From assembly GCF_000166295.1 (NCBI RefSeq), contig NC_017506.1, forward strand, positions 3,844,001 to 3,908,000: DNA of 64,000 nucleotides, read 5' to 3'. This DNA is from Marinobacter adhaerens HP15 (GTDB lineage Bacteria; Pseudomonadota; Gammaproteobacteria; Pseudomonadales; Oleiphilaceae). How positions within the stretch are numbered: position 1 is the first letter of the stretch; each line of letters begins with the position of its first letter. Below the pieces are notes generated by a model, which did no database searches, was not told the DNA's origin, and saw nothing but the letters and a program-made list of their open reading frames with translations. The translations under genes were made by a program, and so were the position numbers. Below are positions 46,536 to 56,401 of the stretch, one piece after another.

Positions 46536-47819
46536 ACTGCGGACTGTTTTTAGTCGAAGCCGCCAGACCACCAGCAACACCAACCCGTTCAGGAGCGAGA
46601 GCAGGAGGAAAAACCCCGGAATGCTTACCTCCAACACACCAAGCACCACAATTCCGGCCAGGGCACTCACCACCATGAACAACGCATTAATGACATTCAG
46701 CGCAGCAATGATACGGGCACGTTTGGTCCGTGGCGTTTCGTGCTGGATAAAGGCGTACAGAGGCACGATGAAAAGACCGCCGCAAATCCCGATACCGACC
46801 AGATCCATCAAAACCCTCAGATAGACAGGATCGGTCAACAGGGTCCACCAGGTGGAGGCCATGGGATCATCCGGCACCGCAAAATACAGGTCTATTCCGA
46901 ACAGGCTCAGCCCCAGGGCGCCCCAGGGCACGGGTGAAAGGGTAATGCGGTGTTTGGTGAGTCGCTCGCACATCATGGAGCCGATAGAAATGCCGATCGT
47001 AAACATGGCCAATAACAGGGTCACCACGGTCTCGTCACCCAAGAGGTTGGTGCGGGCAAAATTGGGAAACTGGGTCAGATAGGCGGCTCCAAGGAACCAG
47101 AACCAGGAGATGGTCAGCACCGCCAGCAACACCTGCCGGCGCTCGGCCGCCAGAGCCATCAGTCTCCAGGTTTCGAGCACCGGTCGAAAACGGACATTGA
47201 CACCGGAACCATCGGATTCGGTCACCGGAACCTGACGCGCCGCCAGATAGCCGAACACCGCCATGACAAAAACGGCAACCGCCGTCAGCCGGGCGGCCAT
47301 CTCAAAGCCCATCAAAAGCCCCGCCGCAATGGTGCCCAGAAGAATCGCCACAAACGTGCCCATACCAACCAGGCCATTGCCGCCCACCAGCTCATCGTCC
47401 GCCAACACCTGGGGCAGGATCGCGTATTTCACCGGACCGAAGAACGTGGACTGGGTACCCATCAGGAACAGCAGAACCAGCAACAACTCGTACCAGCCGA
47501 ACCACAGTCCGAATGCGGCAACGGCCATGATGACAATTTCCGCCAGCTTCACATTCCGGATAATCCGGGATTTTTCGTAGCGATCCGCCATCTCGCCGGC
47601 AATACCCGAAAACAGGAAAAACGGCAGTATGAAGAGGAAAGCGGCCAGGTTAACCACCACATTCACCGACAACCCCATCAAACCGCCGGCACTGTAGGTG
47701 ATCAGCAGCAGCAGCGCGTTCTTGAACAGATTGTCGTTGAAGGCGCCAGAGAACTGAGTCAGATAAAACGGCAGGAACCGGCGTTGGCCAAGCAAACGGA
47801 ACTGACTTTTCGATGGCAT
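46521..47819 (-). CDS. MFS transporter, LplT-like lysophospholipid transporter family
   Basis: A 432-residue major-facilitator protein with about 12 membrane segments. The N-terminal FLPFYLTQFSGAFNDNLFKN ALL, GPVKYAILPQVLADDELVGG NGLV and GMGTFVAILLGTIAAGLLMG match LplT-type proteins, which often occur fused to or beside PlsC/Aas acyltransferases. Here no acyltransferase adjoins. It may flip lysophospholipids across the inner membrane for recycling; substrate not proven. ATG 47819 is used (AGGG upstream); a TTG one codon earlier is possible. Confidence 0.82.
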   Translation of the reverse strand: MPSKSQFRLLGQRRFLPFYLTQFSGAFNDNLFKNALLLLITYSAGGLMGLSVNVVVNLAAFLFILPFFLFSGIAGEMADRYEKSRIIRNVKLAEIVIMAVAAFGLWFGWYELLLVLLFLMGTQSTFFGPVKYAILPQVLADDELVGGNGLVGMGTFVAILLGTIAAGLLMGFEMAARLTAVAVFVMAVFGYLAARQVPVTESDGSGVNVRFRPVLETWRLMALAAERRQVLLAVLTISWFWFLGAAYLTQFPNFARTNLLGDETVVTLLLAMFTIGISIGSMMCERLTKHRITLSPVPWGALGLSLFGIDLYFAVPDDPMASTWWTLLTDPVYLRVLMDLVGIGICGGLFIVPLYAFIQHETPRTKRARIIAALNVINALFMVVSALAGIVVLGVLEVSIPGFFLLLSLLNGLVLLVVWRLRLKTVRSSVDN

Positions 47820-48047
47820 CAAGAAACCCTGTTTTGGTGCGTTGCCGGCATTGCGACCGAAAATCTGCCCGGATCCGGTGCGGCAGCGTAGAAAGCGGCA
47901 ATCATGTTCATTTATTTGACGGGGTTAAGCATAGTTAAACGCTTGATTTTTGGCCGTCTGGTACGCAATTCGCTTGGTCTCCTTGTTCAGACACTATTTT
48001 ATCAGGCCAGGATGGCTGGATTATTGGCACTATAAAGGTTCCTGACC

Positions 48048-49313
48048 ATGAGCAGCGTAGTCCGACTTCCAAGGCGCATCTATCGCGGAGCCGAAATATC
48101 CAGGACTCCCAAGATCATCGACGACTATGATTTCAGTTCTGTTTACCAGCCGATCCTGAGCCCAACCCATCGAAAACTGGTTGGCTATGAGGCATTGGTC
48201 CGGGTCAGAAAGAACAATGAAAGCATCTCTCCGTTTACGCTTTTCGAACAGGCCGAAAAAAACAACCAGACACCGGAGCTGGATCGGCACCTGTTGCAGC
48301 TCCATCTGGACAACTTTGCGGCCAGCTCCCAGGCCGTCTGGCTGTTCCTGAATATCAATCCCGGTACCTGCATCCATCCGGAAGCCTCCCTGGAAAAGCT
48401 TGCTCTGCAATGCCAGCGTAGCGGAATCGATCCCGAGAAAGTGGTTCTGGAACTGGTCGAAACCGCGTCCGACAACCCGACCGCACTTCTGGAATTCATC
48501 CTCAAGGCCAAAGCACACGGCTTTCAGATCGCTATCGACGATTTCGGTATGGGCGATTCCAATTTTGAGCGCCTGTGGCGCATCAATCCGCTCATTGTGA
48601 AACTCGACCGGAGCCTATTGGTAAACGCCGAGAACAACAGTCGCGCCCGAATGCTGCTGGAGAGTCTGGTCAAGATGATCCGCGAAAGCGGCAGCCTCGT
48701 GCTTCTGGAAGGGATCGAGAACCACACCCAGGCTCACATTGCCCTGCAAACGGAGGCCGATCTTCTGCAGGGTTTCCTGTTCGCAAGGCCGTCCAACCTG
48801 AAACAACACGAGCCGGAGCTGACCGAACAGGCGTTAAAACGGATCATTGCCGATTCCAGCGAGTCATCAGCCCAGGACATACGGGATCAGGAGAGTTATT
48901 TCCGACTTCTGCGTTTCGAAATTCTCGAAGCCTGCCATTCCCTGAGCCGGGAGCTGCCGTTCAGCACCGCCTGCAACAAGCTGTTGGAAGTGGATGGCGT
49001 AAAACGCTGCTTCCTGCTCAATCCAAAGGGCATCCAGCAAGGCAACCTTGCCCGCGCCAATCCGGACATTCATCGCGGAAAGTTCAATCCGCTGTATCAT
49101 TCCGCCGGTGCTCAATGGACCCACCGGGAGTACTTCCGGAATGCCCTGGAACGGCCCCAGCACATCAGCAGCTGTCGGCCCTATGTCGGTCTGCCGGACG
49201 CAAAACGTACCGTCACCCTGTCAACAATGCTGCCGGGGCAACAGGTCTTCTGCGTCGACATACACCCGGATGAGATGTTTGGCGGCCAGCTGGAGTTCCC
49301 GGCCACCCTGTAA
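48048..49313 (+). CDS. EAL-domain protein with C-terminal Cache-like domain
   Basis: A 421-residue protein without signal or membrane helices. The EAL domain (about 28-265) keeps the catalytic set: EAL at 48-50 (GYEALVRV), LNINPGT, LELVETA, AIDDFGMGDSNFE, VKLDRSL and LEGIENHTQ, so cyclic di-GMP phosphodiesterase activity is expected. The C-terminal 130 residues (YFRLLRFEILEACHSLSREL, GAQWTHREYFRNALERPQHI, YVGLPDAKRTVTLSTMLPGQ) look like a PDC/Cache sensor half, but placed in the cytoplasm. It starts 225 nt from the divergent MFS gene with AAAGG before the ATG and converges on the RND gene. Confidence 0.86.
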   Translation: MSSVVRLPRRIYRGAEISRTPKIIDDYDFSSVYQPILSPTHRKLVGYEALVRVRKNNESISPFTLFEQAEKNNQTPELDRHLLQLHLDNFAASSQAVWLFLNINPGTCIHPEASLEKLALQCQRSGIDPEKVVLELVETASDNPTALLEFILKAKAHGFQIAIDDFGMGDSNFERLWRINPLIVKLDRSLLVNAENNSRARMLLESLVKMIRESGSLVLLEGIENHTQAHIALQTEADLLQGFLFARPSNLKQHEPELTEQALKRIIADSSESSAQDIRDQESYFRLLRFEILEACHSLSRELPFSTACNKLLEVDGVKRCFLLNPKGIQQGNLARANPDIHRGKFNPLYHSAGAQWTHREYFRNALERPQHISSCRPYVGLPDAKRTVTLSTMLPGQQVFCVDIHPDEMFGGQLEFPATL

Positions 49314-49325
49314 TCATCCGGTGAG

Positions 49326-52300
49326 TCAGAAATCGTCGGCGCGTTTCTGTGGCGCGGCGGCCAATCCCGTGCCACCCGCCTGTCCGGACGCCTGACGTTC
49401 CAGTTCTTTTTCCACCGCATTGGAAGACTTGGCAAACCGGGCCAACAGGTTGTAGAGCACCGGAATGATGAACAGGGTCAGCGTGGTGGCGAAGATCAGC
49501 CCGCCCAGAATGACCATACCAATCGCAGCCCGACTCTCGGCTCCCGCACCGGTGGCAATGACCAGTGGCACGGCACCGAAAATCGTCGATATGGTAGTCA
49601 TCAATACCGGACGGAAACGCAGACAGGCGCCTTCGAGAATCGCCTCCCGCACCTCGTAACCCTTGTCCCGGAGCTGGTTGGCGAACTCCACGATCAGTAT
49701 CCCGTTCTTGGCCATCAATCCCAGCAACATGATGATGCCGATCTGGCTATAGATGTTCAGACTGATACCCGTCCACCAGAGCGCCAGGAGAGCCCCGGTT
49801 ACCGCCAGCGGCACCGACAGCATGATAATCAACGGATGTATCCAGCTTTCAAACTGGGCTGCCAACACCAGGAACACGATGACGAAAGCCAGCGCAAAGG
49901 TAACGTAGATTGCCGCCGAGGATTCCTGGAATTCCCGGCTCAGGCCCTTGTAACTGACGCGGGCTTCCGGCGGCAGGTTATCCACAGCCAGGTTGTTCAG
50001 GTAGGTCAATGCCGAACCCAGGTCGTAACCATCCGCCAAAGACGCACTGATCACCACAGCGGGCAGGCGGTCGATGCGGCGGAGGTCCGGGTTGGCCCCG
50101 ATTTCCTGCACGGAAACCAGTGCCTGCAATGGGATCAGGTTACCGCCCTCCCGGGGCCGCAGGAAAATCTGGCCCAGGTCTTCGGGCGTTGCCCGGTTGG
50201 CGTCTTCCGCCTGAATGATTACATCGTATTCCCGGCCTCGATCGATGTAAGTGGTTACCTGCCGGGAAGCCAGCATGGTCTGCAAGGTGAGGCCCACGTC
50301 TTCCACCGTGATATCCAAATCCGCGGCCCGCTCCCGGTCGATGTTTACCCGCAGTTCCGGCCGGGTCAGCTCGAAATCGGTATCCAGGTCCTGAAGATTG
50401 GGGTTTTCCTTGGCCCGCTCCACTATCTCCTGGCTCCAGGCCTGCACCGATTCGTAGTCCGGGCCGGCCACCACAAACTCCACGGCCTGGCTGAACCCCC
50501 GCTGACCCAGACCCGGCGGGTTCACGGCCACGGTTCGAATGCCGGACACATCGGCCAACTTTTTGCGGATTTCGCTGGTCACTTCCTGCTGCTTGATCTC
50601 CCGATCTTCCCAGGGCACCAGGCCTATGATCATGAACGCGTTGTCCTCTTCATTGCGGAATCCGACGATAGCAAGCAAACGGTTGGCTATCCCCTCGTCC
50701 AGATACGGGAGCAGTGTTTCTTCCACTTGCCGAACGTAGTGGTCGGTGTATTCCACCGTTGAGCCACGGGGCGCGCTGGTGGGCATGATAATCACGGCAC
50801 GGTCTTCGGTCGGCGCCAGCTCCTGAGGCAATTTCGGATACACCACGGCGGCAATGACCAGCCCGACAAGTCCAAGGCCCAGTAACAATCCCGGCTGCCT
50901 CAGGGAAAACTCCAACAACCTGCGATAACCATTGGTCAGGCCATTCAGGACCTTTTCACTGGCGGCCCAGAGCCGATGACCTTCTGCCGATTCGGGGCTG
51001 TGCCTGAGCCACTTGGAACACAGCATCGGCGCCAGGGTCAGGGCCACGAGGCTCGAAAACACCACTGCCGCCGCCAGGGTAAAGCCGAATTCGGCAAACA
51101 ACCGGCCAATGTTGCCGCCCATGAAGGAGATGGGGACGAACACCGCCACCAGGGTCAGAGTGGTCGCAATCACGGCGAAGGCAACCTGCTTCGCGCCCCG
51201 GTAGGCGGCAAGCAACGGGGGCTCGCCCTCGTCAATCCGGCGCTGGATGTTTTCCAGCATCACGATGGCATCGTCCACCACCAGGCCGATGGCAAGAATC
51301 ACCGCCAGCAGGGTCAGTACGTTGATGGAAAAACCCAGGAAGCCCAGACCGATAAAGGCACCAATCACCGCAACCGGAATGGTCACCGCGGGAATGAGGG
51401 TCGCCCGCCAGGAGCGCAGGAACAGGAAAATAACCAGGATAACCAGTGACACCGCAATGGCGAGCGTGGTGACCACTTCCTTGATGGAAGCCCGGATGAA
51501 AATGGATTCGTCGTAGCTTTCCGCGATGGTGACTTCCGGTGGCAGTGTCTCCCGGATCTTCTCCAGCTCGGCGCGGACGGCATCGGAAACCGCAACGGTG
51601 TTGGCCTTGGACTGGCGGATAATCCCCATGCCGATGGCGGTCTGGCCATTGGCGCGCAGGCGGCTCACATCCGACTCCACACCCATCTGGACATTGGCCA
51701 CCTCGCCCAGGCGCAACAGATCATTACCATCCCGGCGAACCACAAGCTCCCGGAACTGTTCCACGTTCGACAGCCGGCCCTCGGCCCGCACGGTGAAATT
51801 CCGGGTGGACGAATCCACCGATCCTGCAGGCAGCTCCACGTTGTTGGCACGCAGGGCCCGTTCCACTTCCGCCACGGTGATATCCCGGGCCGCAAGACGT
51901 TCGCGGTCCAGCCAGACCCGGATGGCATAGCGCCGTTCGCCGCCAATACGCACGTCGGCAACACCATCGAGTACCGACAACCTGTCCGCCAGGACCCGGT
52001 CGGCAAAGTCACTCAATTCGGCACTGTCCCAGACATCACTGCGCAGGGTCACCCACATCATCGGGCGTGCATCGGAATCCGCCTTGCGCACCACCGGTGG
52101 ATCGGCTTCGTCTGGCAGCTGGTTCGCCACCCGGGACACCGCATCGCGGACATCATTGGCGGCAATATCCACATCCCGCGCCGTGGTAAATTCAATACTG
52201 GTTCGGGACTCGCCCTGCTCGGTGGATGATTCGATCGACCGAATACCCTCAATGCCACTGATGGCACCCTCGATCACCTGGGTAATCTGGGTGTCTACCA

Positions 52301-52472
52301 CCTCGGCCGCCGCGCCGGTGTAGTCGGTGGAGATGGAAACAACGGGTGGGTCAATATCCGGGTACTCGCGCACCGGCAGGCCCATCAGGGCTGCCAGACC
52401 GAACACAACGATCAGAAGACTGAGGACCGTAGCGAACACCGGCCGCTTGATGGAGACGTCAGAGAGGACCAC
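49326..52472 (-). CDS. RND-family efflux permease (HAE1-like)
   Basis: A 1048-residue inner-membrane pump of the AcrB/MdtC superfamily. It starts MVLSDVSIKRPVFATVLSLL and has the duplicated RND architecture with two large periplasmic loops. The proton-relay acidic pair lies in GLVVDDAIVMLENIQRRIDE. The closing helices include SQIGIIMLLGLMAKNGILIV EFANQLRDKG. It exports drugs or other compounds with an adaptor and an outer-membrane channel. The adaptor gene lies 3 nt upstream; no TolC-like gene is in the window. Confidence 0.93.
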   Translation of the reverse strand: MVLSDVSIKRPVFATVLSLLIVVFGLAALMGLPVREYPDIDPPVVSISTDYTGAAAEVVDTQITQVIEGAISGIEGIRSIESSTEQGESRTSIEFTTARDVDIAANDVRDAVSRVANQLPDEADPPVVRKADSDARPMMWVTLRSDVWDSAELSDFADRVLADRLSVLDGVADVRIGGERRYAIRVWLDRERLAARDITVAEVERALRANNVELPAGSVDSSTRNFTVRAEGRLSNVEQFRELVVRRDGNDLLRLGEVANVQMGVESDVSRLRANGQTAIGMGIIRQSKANTVAVSDAVRAELEKIRETLPPEVTIAESYDESIFIRASIKEVVTTLAIAVSLVILVIFLFLRSWRATLIPAVTIPVAVIGAFIGLGFLGFSINVLTLLAVILAIGLVVDDAIVMLENIQRRIDEGEPPLLAAYRGAKQVAFAVIATTLTLVAVFVPISFMGGNIGRLFAEFGFTLAAAVVFSSLVALTLAPMLCSKWLRHSPESAEGHRLWAASEKVLNGLTNGYRRLLEFSLRQPGLLLGLGLVGLVIAAVVYPKLPQELAPTEDRAVIIMPTSAPRGSTVEYTDHYVRQVEETLLPYLDEGIANRLLAIVGFRNEEDNAFMIIGLVPWEDREIKQQEVTSEIRKKLADVSGIRTVAVNPPGLGQRGFSQAVEFVVAGPDYESVQAWSQEIVERAKENPNLQDLDTDFELTRPELRVNIDRERAADLDITVEDVGLTLQTMLASRQVTTYIDRGREYDVIIQAEDANRATPEDLGQIFLRPREGGNLIPLQALVSVQEIGANPDLRRIDRLPAVVISASLADGYDLGSALTYLNNLAVDNLPPEARVSYKGLSREFQESSAAIYVTFALAFVIVFLVLAAQFESWIHPLIIMLSVPLAVTGALLALWWTGISLNIYSQIGIIMLLGLMAKNGILIVEFANQLRDKGYEVREAILEGACLRFRPVLMTTISTIFGAVPLVIATGAGAESRAAIGMVILGGLIFATTLTLFIIPVLYNLLARFAKSSNAVEKELERQASGQAGGTGLAAAPQKRADDF

Positions 52473-52475
52473 CGG

Positions 52476-53570
52476 TTACGACTCCCTGGCCGTAATAAAA
52501 CGATTCTCGGGAATGGCTTTGTCGTCTTCCAATACCCGAACCCGGTCCCCACTGCTGAGCCGGTCCTGACCGGTCACGATCACCGGGTCTTCCTGGCTCA
52601 AACCGCTCGAAACTTCCACAAAACCGGGCATGCGCGACCCCAGGCTCACCGAAACCCGCCGGGCCACACCGTCTTCAGCCACAAACACATATTGTTCATC
52701 ACCCCGGATCATCACCGCCTGCTCGGGGATTACCAGTGCCTGCCGTTGCCGGAGTGTAAGCGTCGCAGACATGAACTGTCCCGGCCGGAGCAGACCATCC
52801 GGGTTATCGATCAGTGCCCGGACAGGCAGCGAACGGCTCAACTCACTGACCCTGGAACCCAACTCCACCAGCTGACCGGAAAAGGTCTGGTCCGGATAGG
52901 CCGGCGATGCGCCCCTTACCTCTTGCCCGAGACTTACCTGCCCCAGGAAACGCTCCGGTATCGAAAAGCCCAGTTCCATACGGTCGGTGGTATCCAGGGT
53001 AGTCACCGAGGTCCCGGCAGTAATATAGGCACCGACGCTGATGTCACTCAGCCCGACCACACCGGCAAACGGCGCCTCGATCCGGTGGTTTTCCAGACGA
53101 ACTTGAGCTGACTGGCGCTGTGCCTCGGCGACATCGACTGACGTTCTCAGTTGATCCACCTGGGACTGGGAAATACTGTTGTTCGAGCGCAACCGCTGTG
53201 CCCTTTCAAGCTGTCGGCGGGCATCCGCCAGTTGCGCCTCGATCACCTGCAGGTCTGCCCAGGCCTGGCGATCATCAAGCCGCAACAGGACGTCGCCCTG
53301 CCCCACCCGGCGGCCGGTTTCCAGATTCAATTCCACCACGCGGCCACTGACTTCCGTGGTCAGTTCAACCGCGTTCAGGGCTTTGAGACTGCCAACGGCG
53401 TTGACCACATCCCGTACTGCCTCCATCTGCGGAAGCATGGTGTTAACGGCGCTGGCGGGGCGTTCTCGGCCGCTCTGGGCGGCGGTCCCATCATCGAAGT
53501 TCTGATACACAAAGGCGCCGCCGATAGCGACAGCCACCAGTACCAACGCAATCAACCACTGTTTCCACAT
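52476..53570 (-). CDS. RND efflux periplasmic adaptor subunit
   Basis: A 364-residue membrane-fusion protein: N-terminal signal anchor (WKQWLIALVLVAVAIGGAFV Y), a lipoyl/hairpin region (VELNLETGRRVGQGDVLLRL DD, then coiled coil IEAQLADARRQLERAQRLRS), and beta-barrel and membrane-proximal domains (IEAPFAGVVGLSDISVGAYI, GQEVRGASPAYPDQTFSGQL). It links the RND pump to an outer-membrane channel. It is translated just ahead of the pump gene, separated by 3 nt. Confidence 0.93.
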   Translation of the reverse strand: MWKQWLIALVLVAVAIGGAFVYQNFDDGTAAQSGRERPASAVNTMLPQMEAVRDVVNAVGSLKALNAVELTTEVSGRVVELNLETGRRVGQGDVLLRLDDRQAWADLQVIEAQLADARRQLERAQRLRSNNSISQSQVDQLRTSVDVAEAQRQSAQVRLENHRIEAPFAGVVGLSDISVGAYITAGTSVTTLDTTDRMELGFSIPERFLGQVSLGQEVRGASPAYPDQTFSGQLVELGSRVSELSRSLPVRALIDNPDGLLRPGQFMSATLTLRQRQALVIPEQAVMIRGDEQYVFVAEDGVARRVSVSLGSRMPGFVEVSSGLSQEDPVIVTGQDRLSSGDRVRVLEDDKAIPENRFITARES

Positions 53571-53608
53571 AGGATTTCCAGGTATTTCGGGGTCAGGTTA
53601 GTCGTCTG

Positions 53609-54169
53609 TTACTTTTTCTGGATGACCAGAACCACCTCGCCCACGTCGATTCCCCACTTGCTCATGGTGGTCTGATTGATCAACGTGTCGGGCGTAATCA
53701 GGTACATCCAGTCATCCATGCGTACGTCCAGGGTACCGTCGCCATAGGCCACCTGGAGCACATAATTCATGTGAATTGCATTGCCACTCCAACGCATGGT
53801 TCCGGGTTCAACCACGTCACCGGCGTCAGCATGGTAGCCGTCTTCCGCGGGAGTCAGGGTCCAGACGCGGGTCTGCACTTCGCCGTCATCGAAACGGAAC
53901 ACCTCATCCAGGGTGCCTACGCCCTCGTCATCCCATGATGCGCTGATATCCGCATCAAAGGTGCGAATCACCTCACCGGAAAAATTCTTGACCACCCCCC
54001 GGGCGGAAAGTTCGCCGGTAAAGAACTCTTCAGGGACCAGCTCTGGCGTGCGGTCGGCGTAGTCCTCGAGCGAGGGACTGGCACAGCCACTGAGCAGCAG
54101 TGCCGAAAACAATACCCAGAGTATAGGTGTCGACAGGCGTTTCGATATCTCAGTAAACAGGCTTTGCAT
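53609..54169 (-). CDS. DUF3833 family lipoprotein
   Basis: A 186-residue protein with a lipoprotein signal (LWVLFSALLLSGCASPS, lipobox Cys29). The body matches DUF3833: LVPEEFFTGELSARGVVKNF SGEVIRTFDADISASW, DEVFRFDDGEVQTRVWTLTP, YVLQVAYGDGTLDVRMDDWM YLI, with a beta-rich lipocalin-like look. It is 38 nt upstream of the adaptor gene on the same strand, so it may share the efflux transcript. Function unknown; a role in lipid or envelope handling is only suggested. Confidence 0.83.
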   Translation of the reverse strand: MQSLFTEISKRLSTPILWVLFSALLLSGCASPSLEDYADRTPELVPEEFFTGELSARGVVKNFSGEVIRTFDADISASWDDEGVGTLDEVFRFDDGEVQTRVWTLTPAEDGYHADAGDVVEPGTMRWSGNAIHMNYVLQVAYGDGTLDVRMDDWMYLITPDTLINQTTMSKWGIDVGEVVLVIQKK

Positions 54170-54416
54170 GACTTTTACACTCTCTGAACAGGAAAATGTG
54201 GGGGTCCTCGGCGCAAGGAAATACGCCGAAACCCTCTTTAGCGATCATTACCCGGAATCCACGATCTCTGCTACGTCATCTCGGCCAATTGTCCATTCTG
54301 ACAGTCTGCCCGGTGCTTTTCGTCAATGGCAGTGCCCGGGTATTGGCGTAAAACACAAGGCAACGAACGGTGGTTGCCCACCCAAGATTGTTGAGAAAGA
54401 CACAGAGGATTCCGCT

Positions 54417-56237
54417 ATGCCGGTTTACAAAGCACCCCTGCGCGACATGAAATTCCTGCTGAACGAGGTGTTCGATTACCCGGGTCATTACGCCACCCTG
54501 ACCAGCGGTGAAAACGCCACGCCCGATATCGTGGACGCGATACTCGGCGAATGCGGAAAGTTTTGTGAAGAGGTGCTGAGCCCACTTTACCTCTCTGGCG
54601 ACGAAGAAGGCTGCAAACTGGACAACGGTGAAGTCACCACACCCGCCGGTTACCGGGACGCCTACCAGCAATACGCCATGGGGGGCTGGCAGGGACTCTC
54701 AGCGCCCGAGGAATACGGCGGCCAGGGCCTTCCCGCGTCCATGGGACTGCTGAAACAGGAAATGATGGGTACCGCCAACTGGCCTTTCTCCATGTATCCG
54801 GGGCTGTCCCTGGGGGCCATGAACACGATTTTCCTTCATGGTACGGAAGACCAGAAACAGACCTACCTTGCGCCACTGACGGAGGGCCGCTGGGCCGGCA
54901 CCATGTGCCTGACCGAACCCCAGTGTGGCACCGATCTGGGCCAGGTAAAGACCAAAGCCGAACCCCAGGCCGACGGCAGCTACCGGCTTACCGGAACCAA
55001 GATCTTCATCTCCTCTGGCGACCACGACCTGACCGAGAACATTGTCCACATTGTACTGGCCCGTCTGCCCGACGCCCCCAAGGGCACCCGGGGTATCAGC
55101 CTTTTTATCGTACCCAAGTTCCTGCCCGACAGTAACGGCGATGTCGGTGAGCGCAATGGTGTGGTCTGCGGCAGCCTGGAAAAGAAAATGGGCATCAAGG
55201 CCTCGGCCACCTGTGTACTGAATTTCGATGGCGCAACCGGTTTTCTCATTGGCCCCGAGAATGACGGCCTCAATTGCATGTTCACTTTCATGAACACCGC
55301 CCGTATCGGCACCGCCATTCAGGGCGTCGGGCCGGCGGAGCTGTCCTATCAGTGGGCGTTGGCCTATGCAAAAGATCGGCGCTCCATGCGGGCACTCTCA
55401 GGCAAGAAAGAGCCGGACCAGGTCGCCGACAGCCTGATCCATCATGCTGATGTGCGCCGGATGTTACTGACCCAGAAGGCCATCGCCGAAGGCGGTCGGG
55501 CCATGCTGTATTACGCGGCCCGCCTGGCCGACCATATGGTAGAAGGATTCACCGAAGGCGACGAGAAAAAGGCCGACAAATACGACGACAAGCTCGGCTT
55601 CCTTACACCGATACTGAAGGGCTTTCTCACCGAACTCGGTTGCGAAGCCGCCAACCTGGGGGTACAGGTCTTTGGCGGCCACGGTTACATCCGCGAACAC
55701 GGCATGGAGCAGATTGTCAGGGATACCCGCATCGCCACCCTGTACGAGGGCACTACCGGTATCCAGGCGCTGGACCTTCTGGGACGAAAAGTATTGCTGA
55801 TGACCCAGGGCGGCGCGGTGCGCGAGTTCACCCTGAACATTGCCAATTTTGCCCGTAAGCATCTCACCGATAAACGGCTACGGCCCTGGGCTCTGGAACT
55901 GCTCAAGCTGACCGGGCAATGGAATCTGCTGACCGTCCGTATCATGCTCGCGGCGCGCAAGGATCGCGATGTGGTGAGTTCCGCATCCTACGATTTTCTG
56001 ATGTATAGCGGCTACGTCACCATGGCCTATATCTGGCTGCGTCAGGCTGCGGTGGCTGTGGATAAACTCGATAACGGTGGTGAGGAATCCACCGGCTTTT
56101 ACCAGGCCAAGCTCGCCACCACCGAGTTCTATTTTGAACGTTTGCTGCCCCGGGCCCAGAGCCACGCCACCAGCATGCTCAGCCCCAGCAAAAACCTGAT
56201 GCAGCTCGACGCCGAAGATCTGGCCTTCACCGGGTAG
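54417..56237 (+). CDS. Acyl-CoA dehydrogenase (large, DmdC/AcdA-like)
   Basis: A 606-residue flavoenzyme: N-terminal helical domain, FAD-contacting MCLTEPQCGTDLGQVKTKA and TGTKIFISSGDHDLTENIVH, and the C-terminal catalytic-base segment TLYEGTTGIQALDLLGRK with HGYIREHGMEQIVRDTRIA. A further 100-residue C-terminal domain follows, as in the 590-610-residue subgroup that includes DmdC and medium/long-chain FadE-like enzymes. It oxidises an acyl-CoA to the enoyl-CoA. ATG 54417 (AGAGGA upstream) gives the family start MPVYKAPLRDMKFLLNEVFD; the open frame upstream is the intergenic region to the DUF3833 gene, in which I see no certain operator. Confidence 0.93.
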   Translation: MPVYKAPLRDMKFLLNEVFDYPGHYATLTSGENATPDIVDAILGECGKFCEEVLSPLYLSGDEEGCKLDNGEVTTPAGYRDAYQQYAMGGWQGLSAPEEYGGQGLPASMGLLKQEMMGTANWPFSMYPGLSLGAMNTIFLHGTEDQKQTYLAPLTEGRWAGTMCLTEPQCGTDLGQVKTKAEPQADGSYRLTGTKIFISSGDHDLTENIVHIVLARLPDAPKGTRGISLFIVPKFLPDSNGDVGERNGVVCGSLEKKMGIKASATCVLNFDGATGFLIGPENDGLNCMFTFMNTARIGTAIQGVGPAELSYQWALAYAKDRRSMRALSGKKEPDQVADSLIHHADVRRMLLTQKAIAEGGRAMLYYAARLADHMVEGFTEGDEKKADKYDDKLGFLTPILKGFLTELGCEAANLGVQVFGGHGYIREHGMEQIVRDTRIATLYEGTTGIQALDLLGRKVLLMTQGGAVREFTLNIANFARKHLTDKRLRPWALELLKLTGQWNLLTVRIMLAARKDRDVVSSASYDFLMYSGYVTMAYIWLRQAAVAVDKLDNGGEESTGFYQAKLATTEFYFERLLPRAQSHATSMLSPSKNLMQLDAEDLAFTG

Positions 56238-56256
56238 AGTATCCGATACACCTTAT

Positions 56257-56281
56257 CCCCGGGCCTCGGCCCGGTTTTTTT
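56257..56281 (+). terminator. Rho-independent terminator after the acyl-CoA dehydrogenase gene
   Basis: CCGGGC-CTCG-GCCCGG followed by TTTTTTT is a textbook intrinsic terminator 20-44 nt past the stop codon. Confidence 0.95.
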
Positions 56282-56330
56282 GCCCTTGAAATACGTCCGC
56301 CTGAACCCATCTACCAGGTGCATTTCCGCA

Positions 56331-56359
56331 TTGGAGTTATTAACTCACTGAATTAAATA
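56331..56359 (+). promoter_or_regulatory. ectD promoter with palindrome in the spacer
   Basis: TTGGAG (56331-56336), a 17-bp spacer and TAAATA (56354-56359) form a plausible sigma70 promoter about 45 nt upstream of ectD. The perfect palindrome GAGTTA-T-TAACTC (56334-56346) overlaps the -35 element and spacer, a usual place for a repressor site. Confidence 0.5.
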
Positions 56360-56401
56360 GAAATGTTCTGATCTCTCGAATAAAAGTAAGGAGGTTCGAA
56401 T

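Noticed and set aside
51757..51772. parS-like 16-mer TGTTCCACGTTCGACA
   Set aside because: It differs from the parS consensus TGTTCCACGTGGAACA at three adjacent positions in one half, and lies inside the conserved RND pump coding sequence, so chance is likely. I saw no exact parS in the window; a 16-mer search would settle it.
54168..54416. N-terminal extension of the acyl-CoA dehydrogenase frame
   Set aside because: The frame is open for 83 more codons but this part lacks family sequence, overlaps the DUF3833 start region, and a good ribosome-binding site precedes the internal ATG at 54417.
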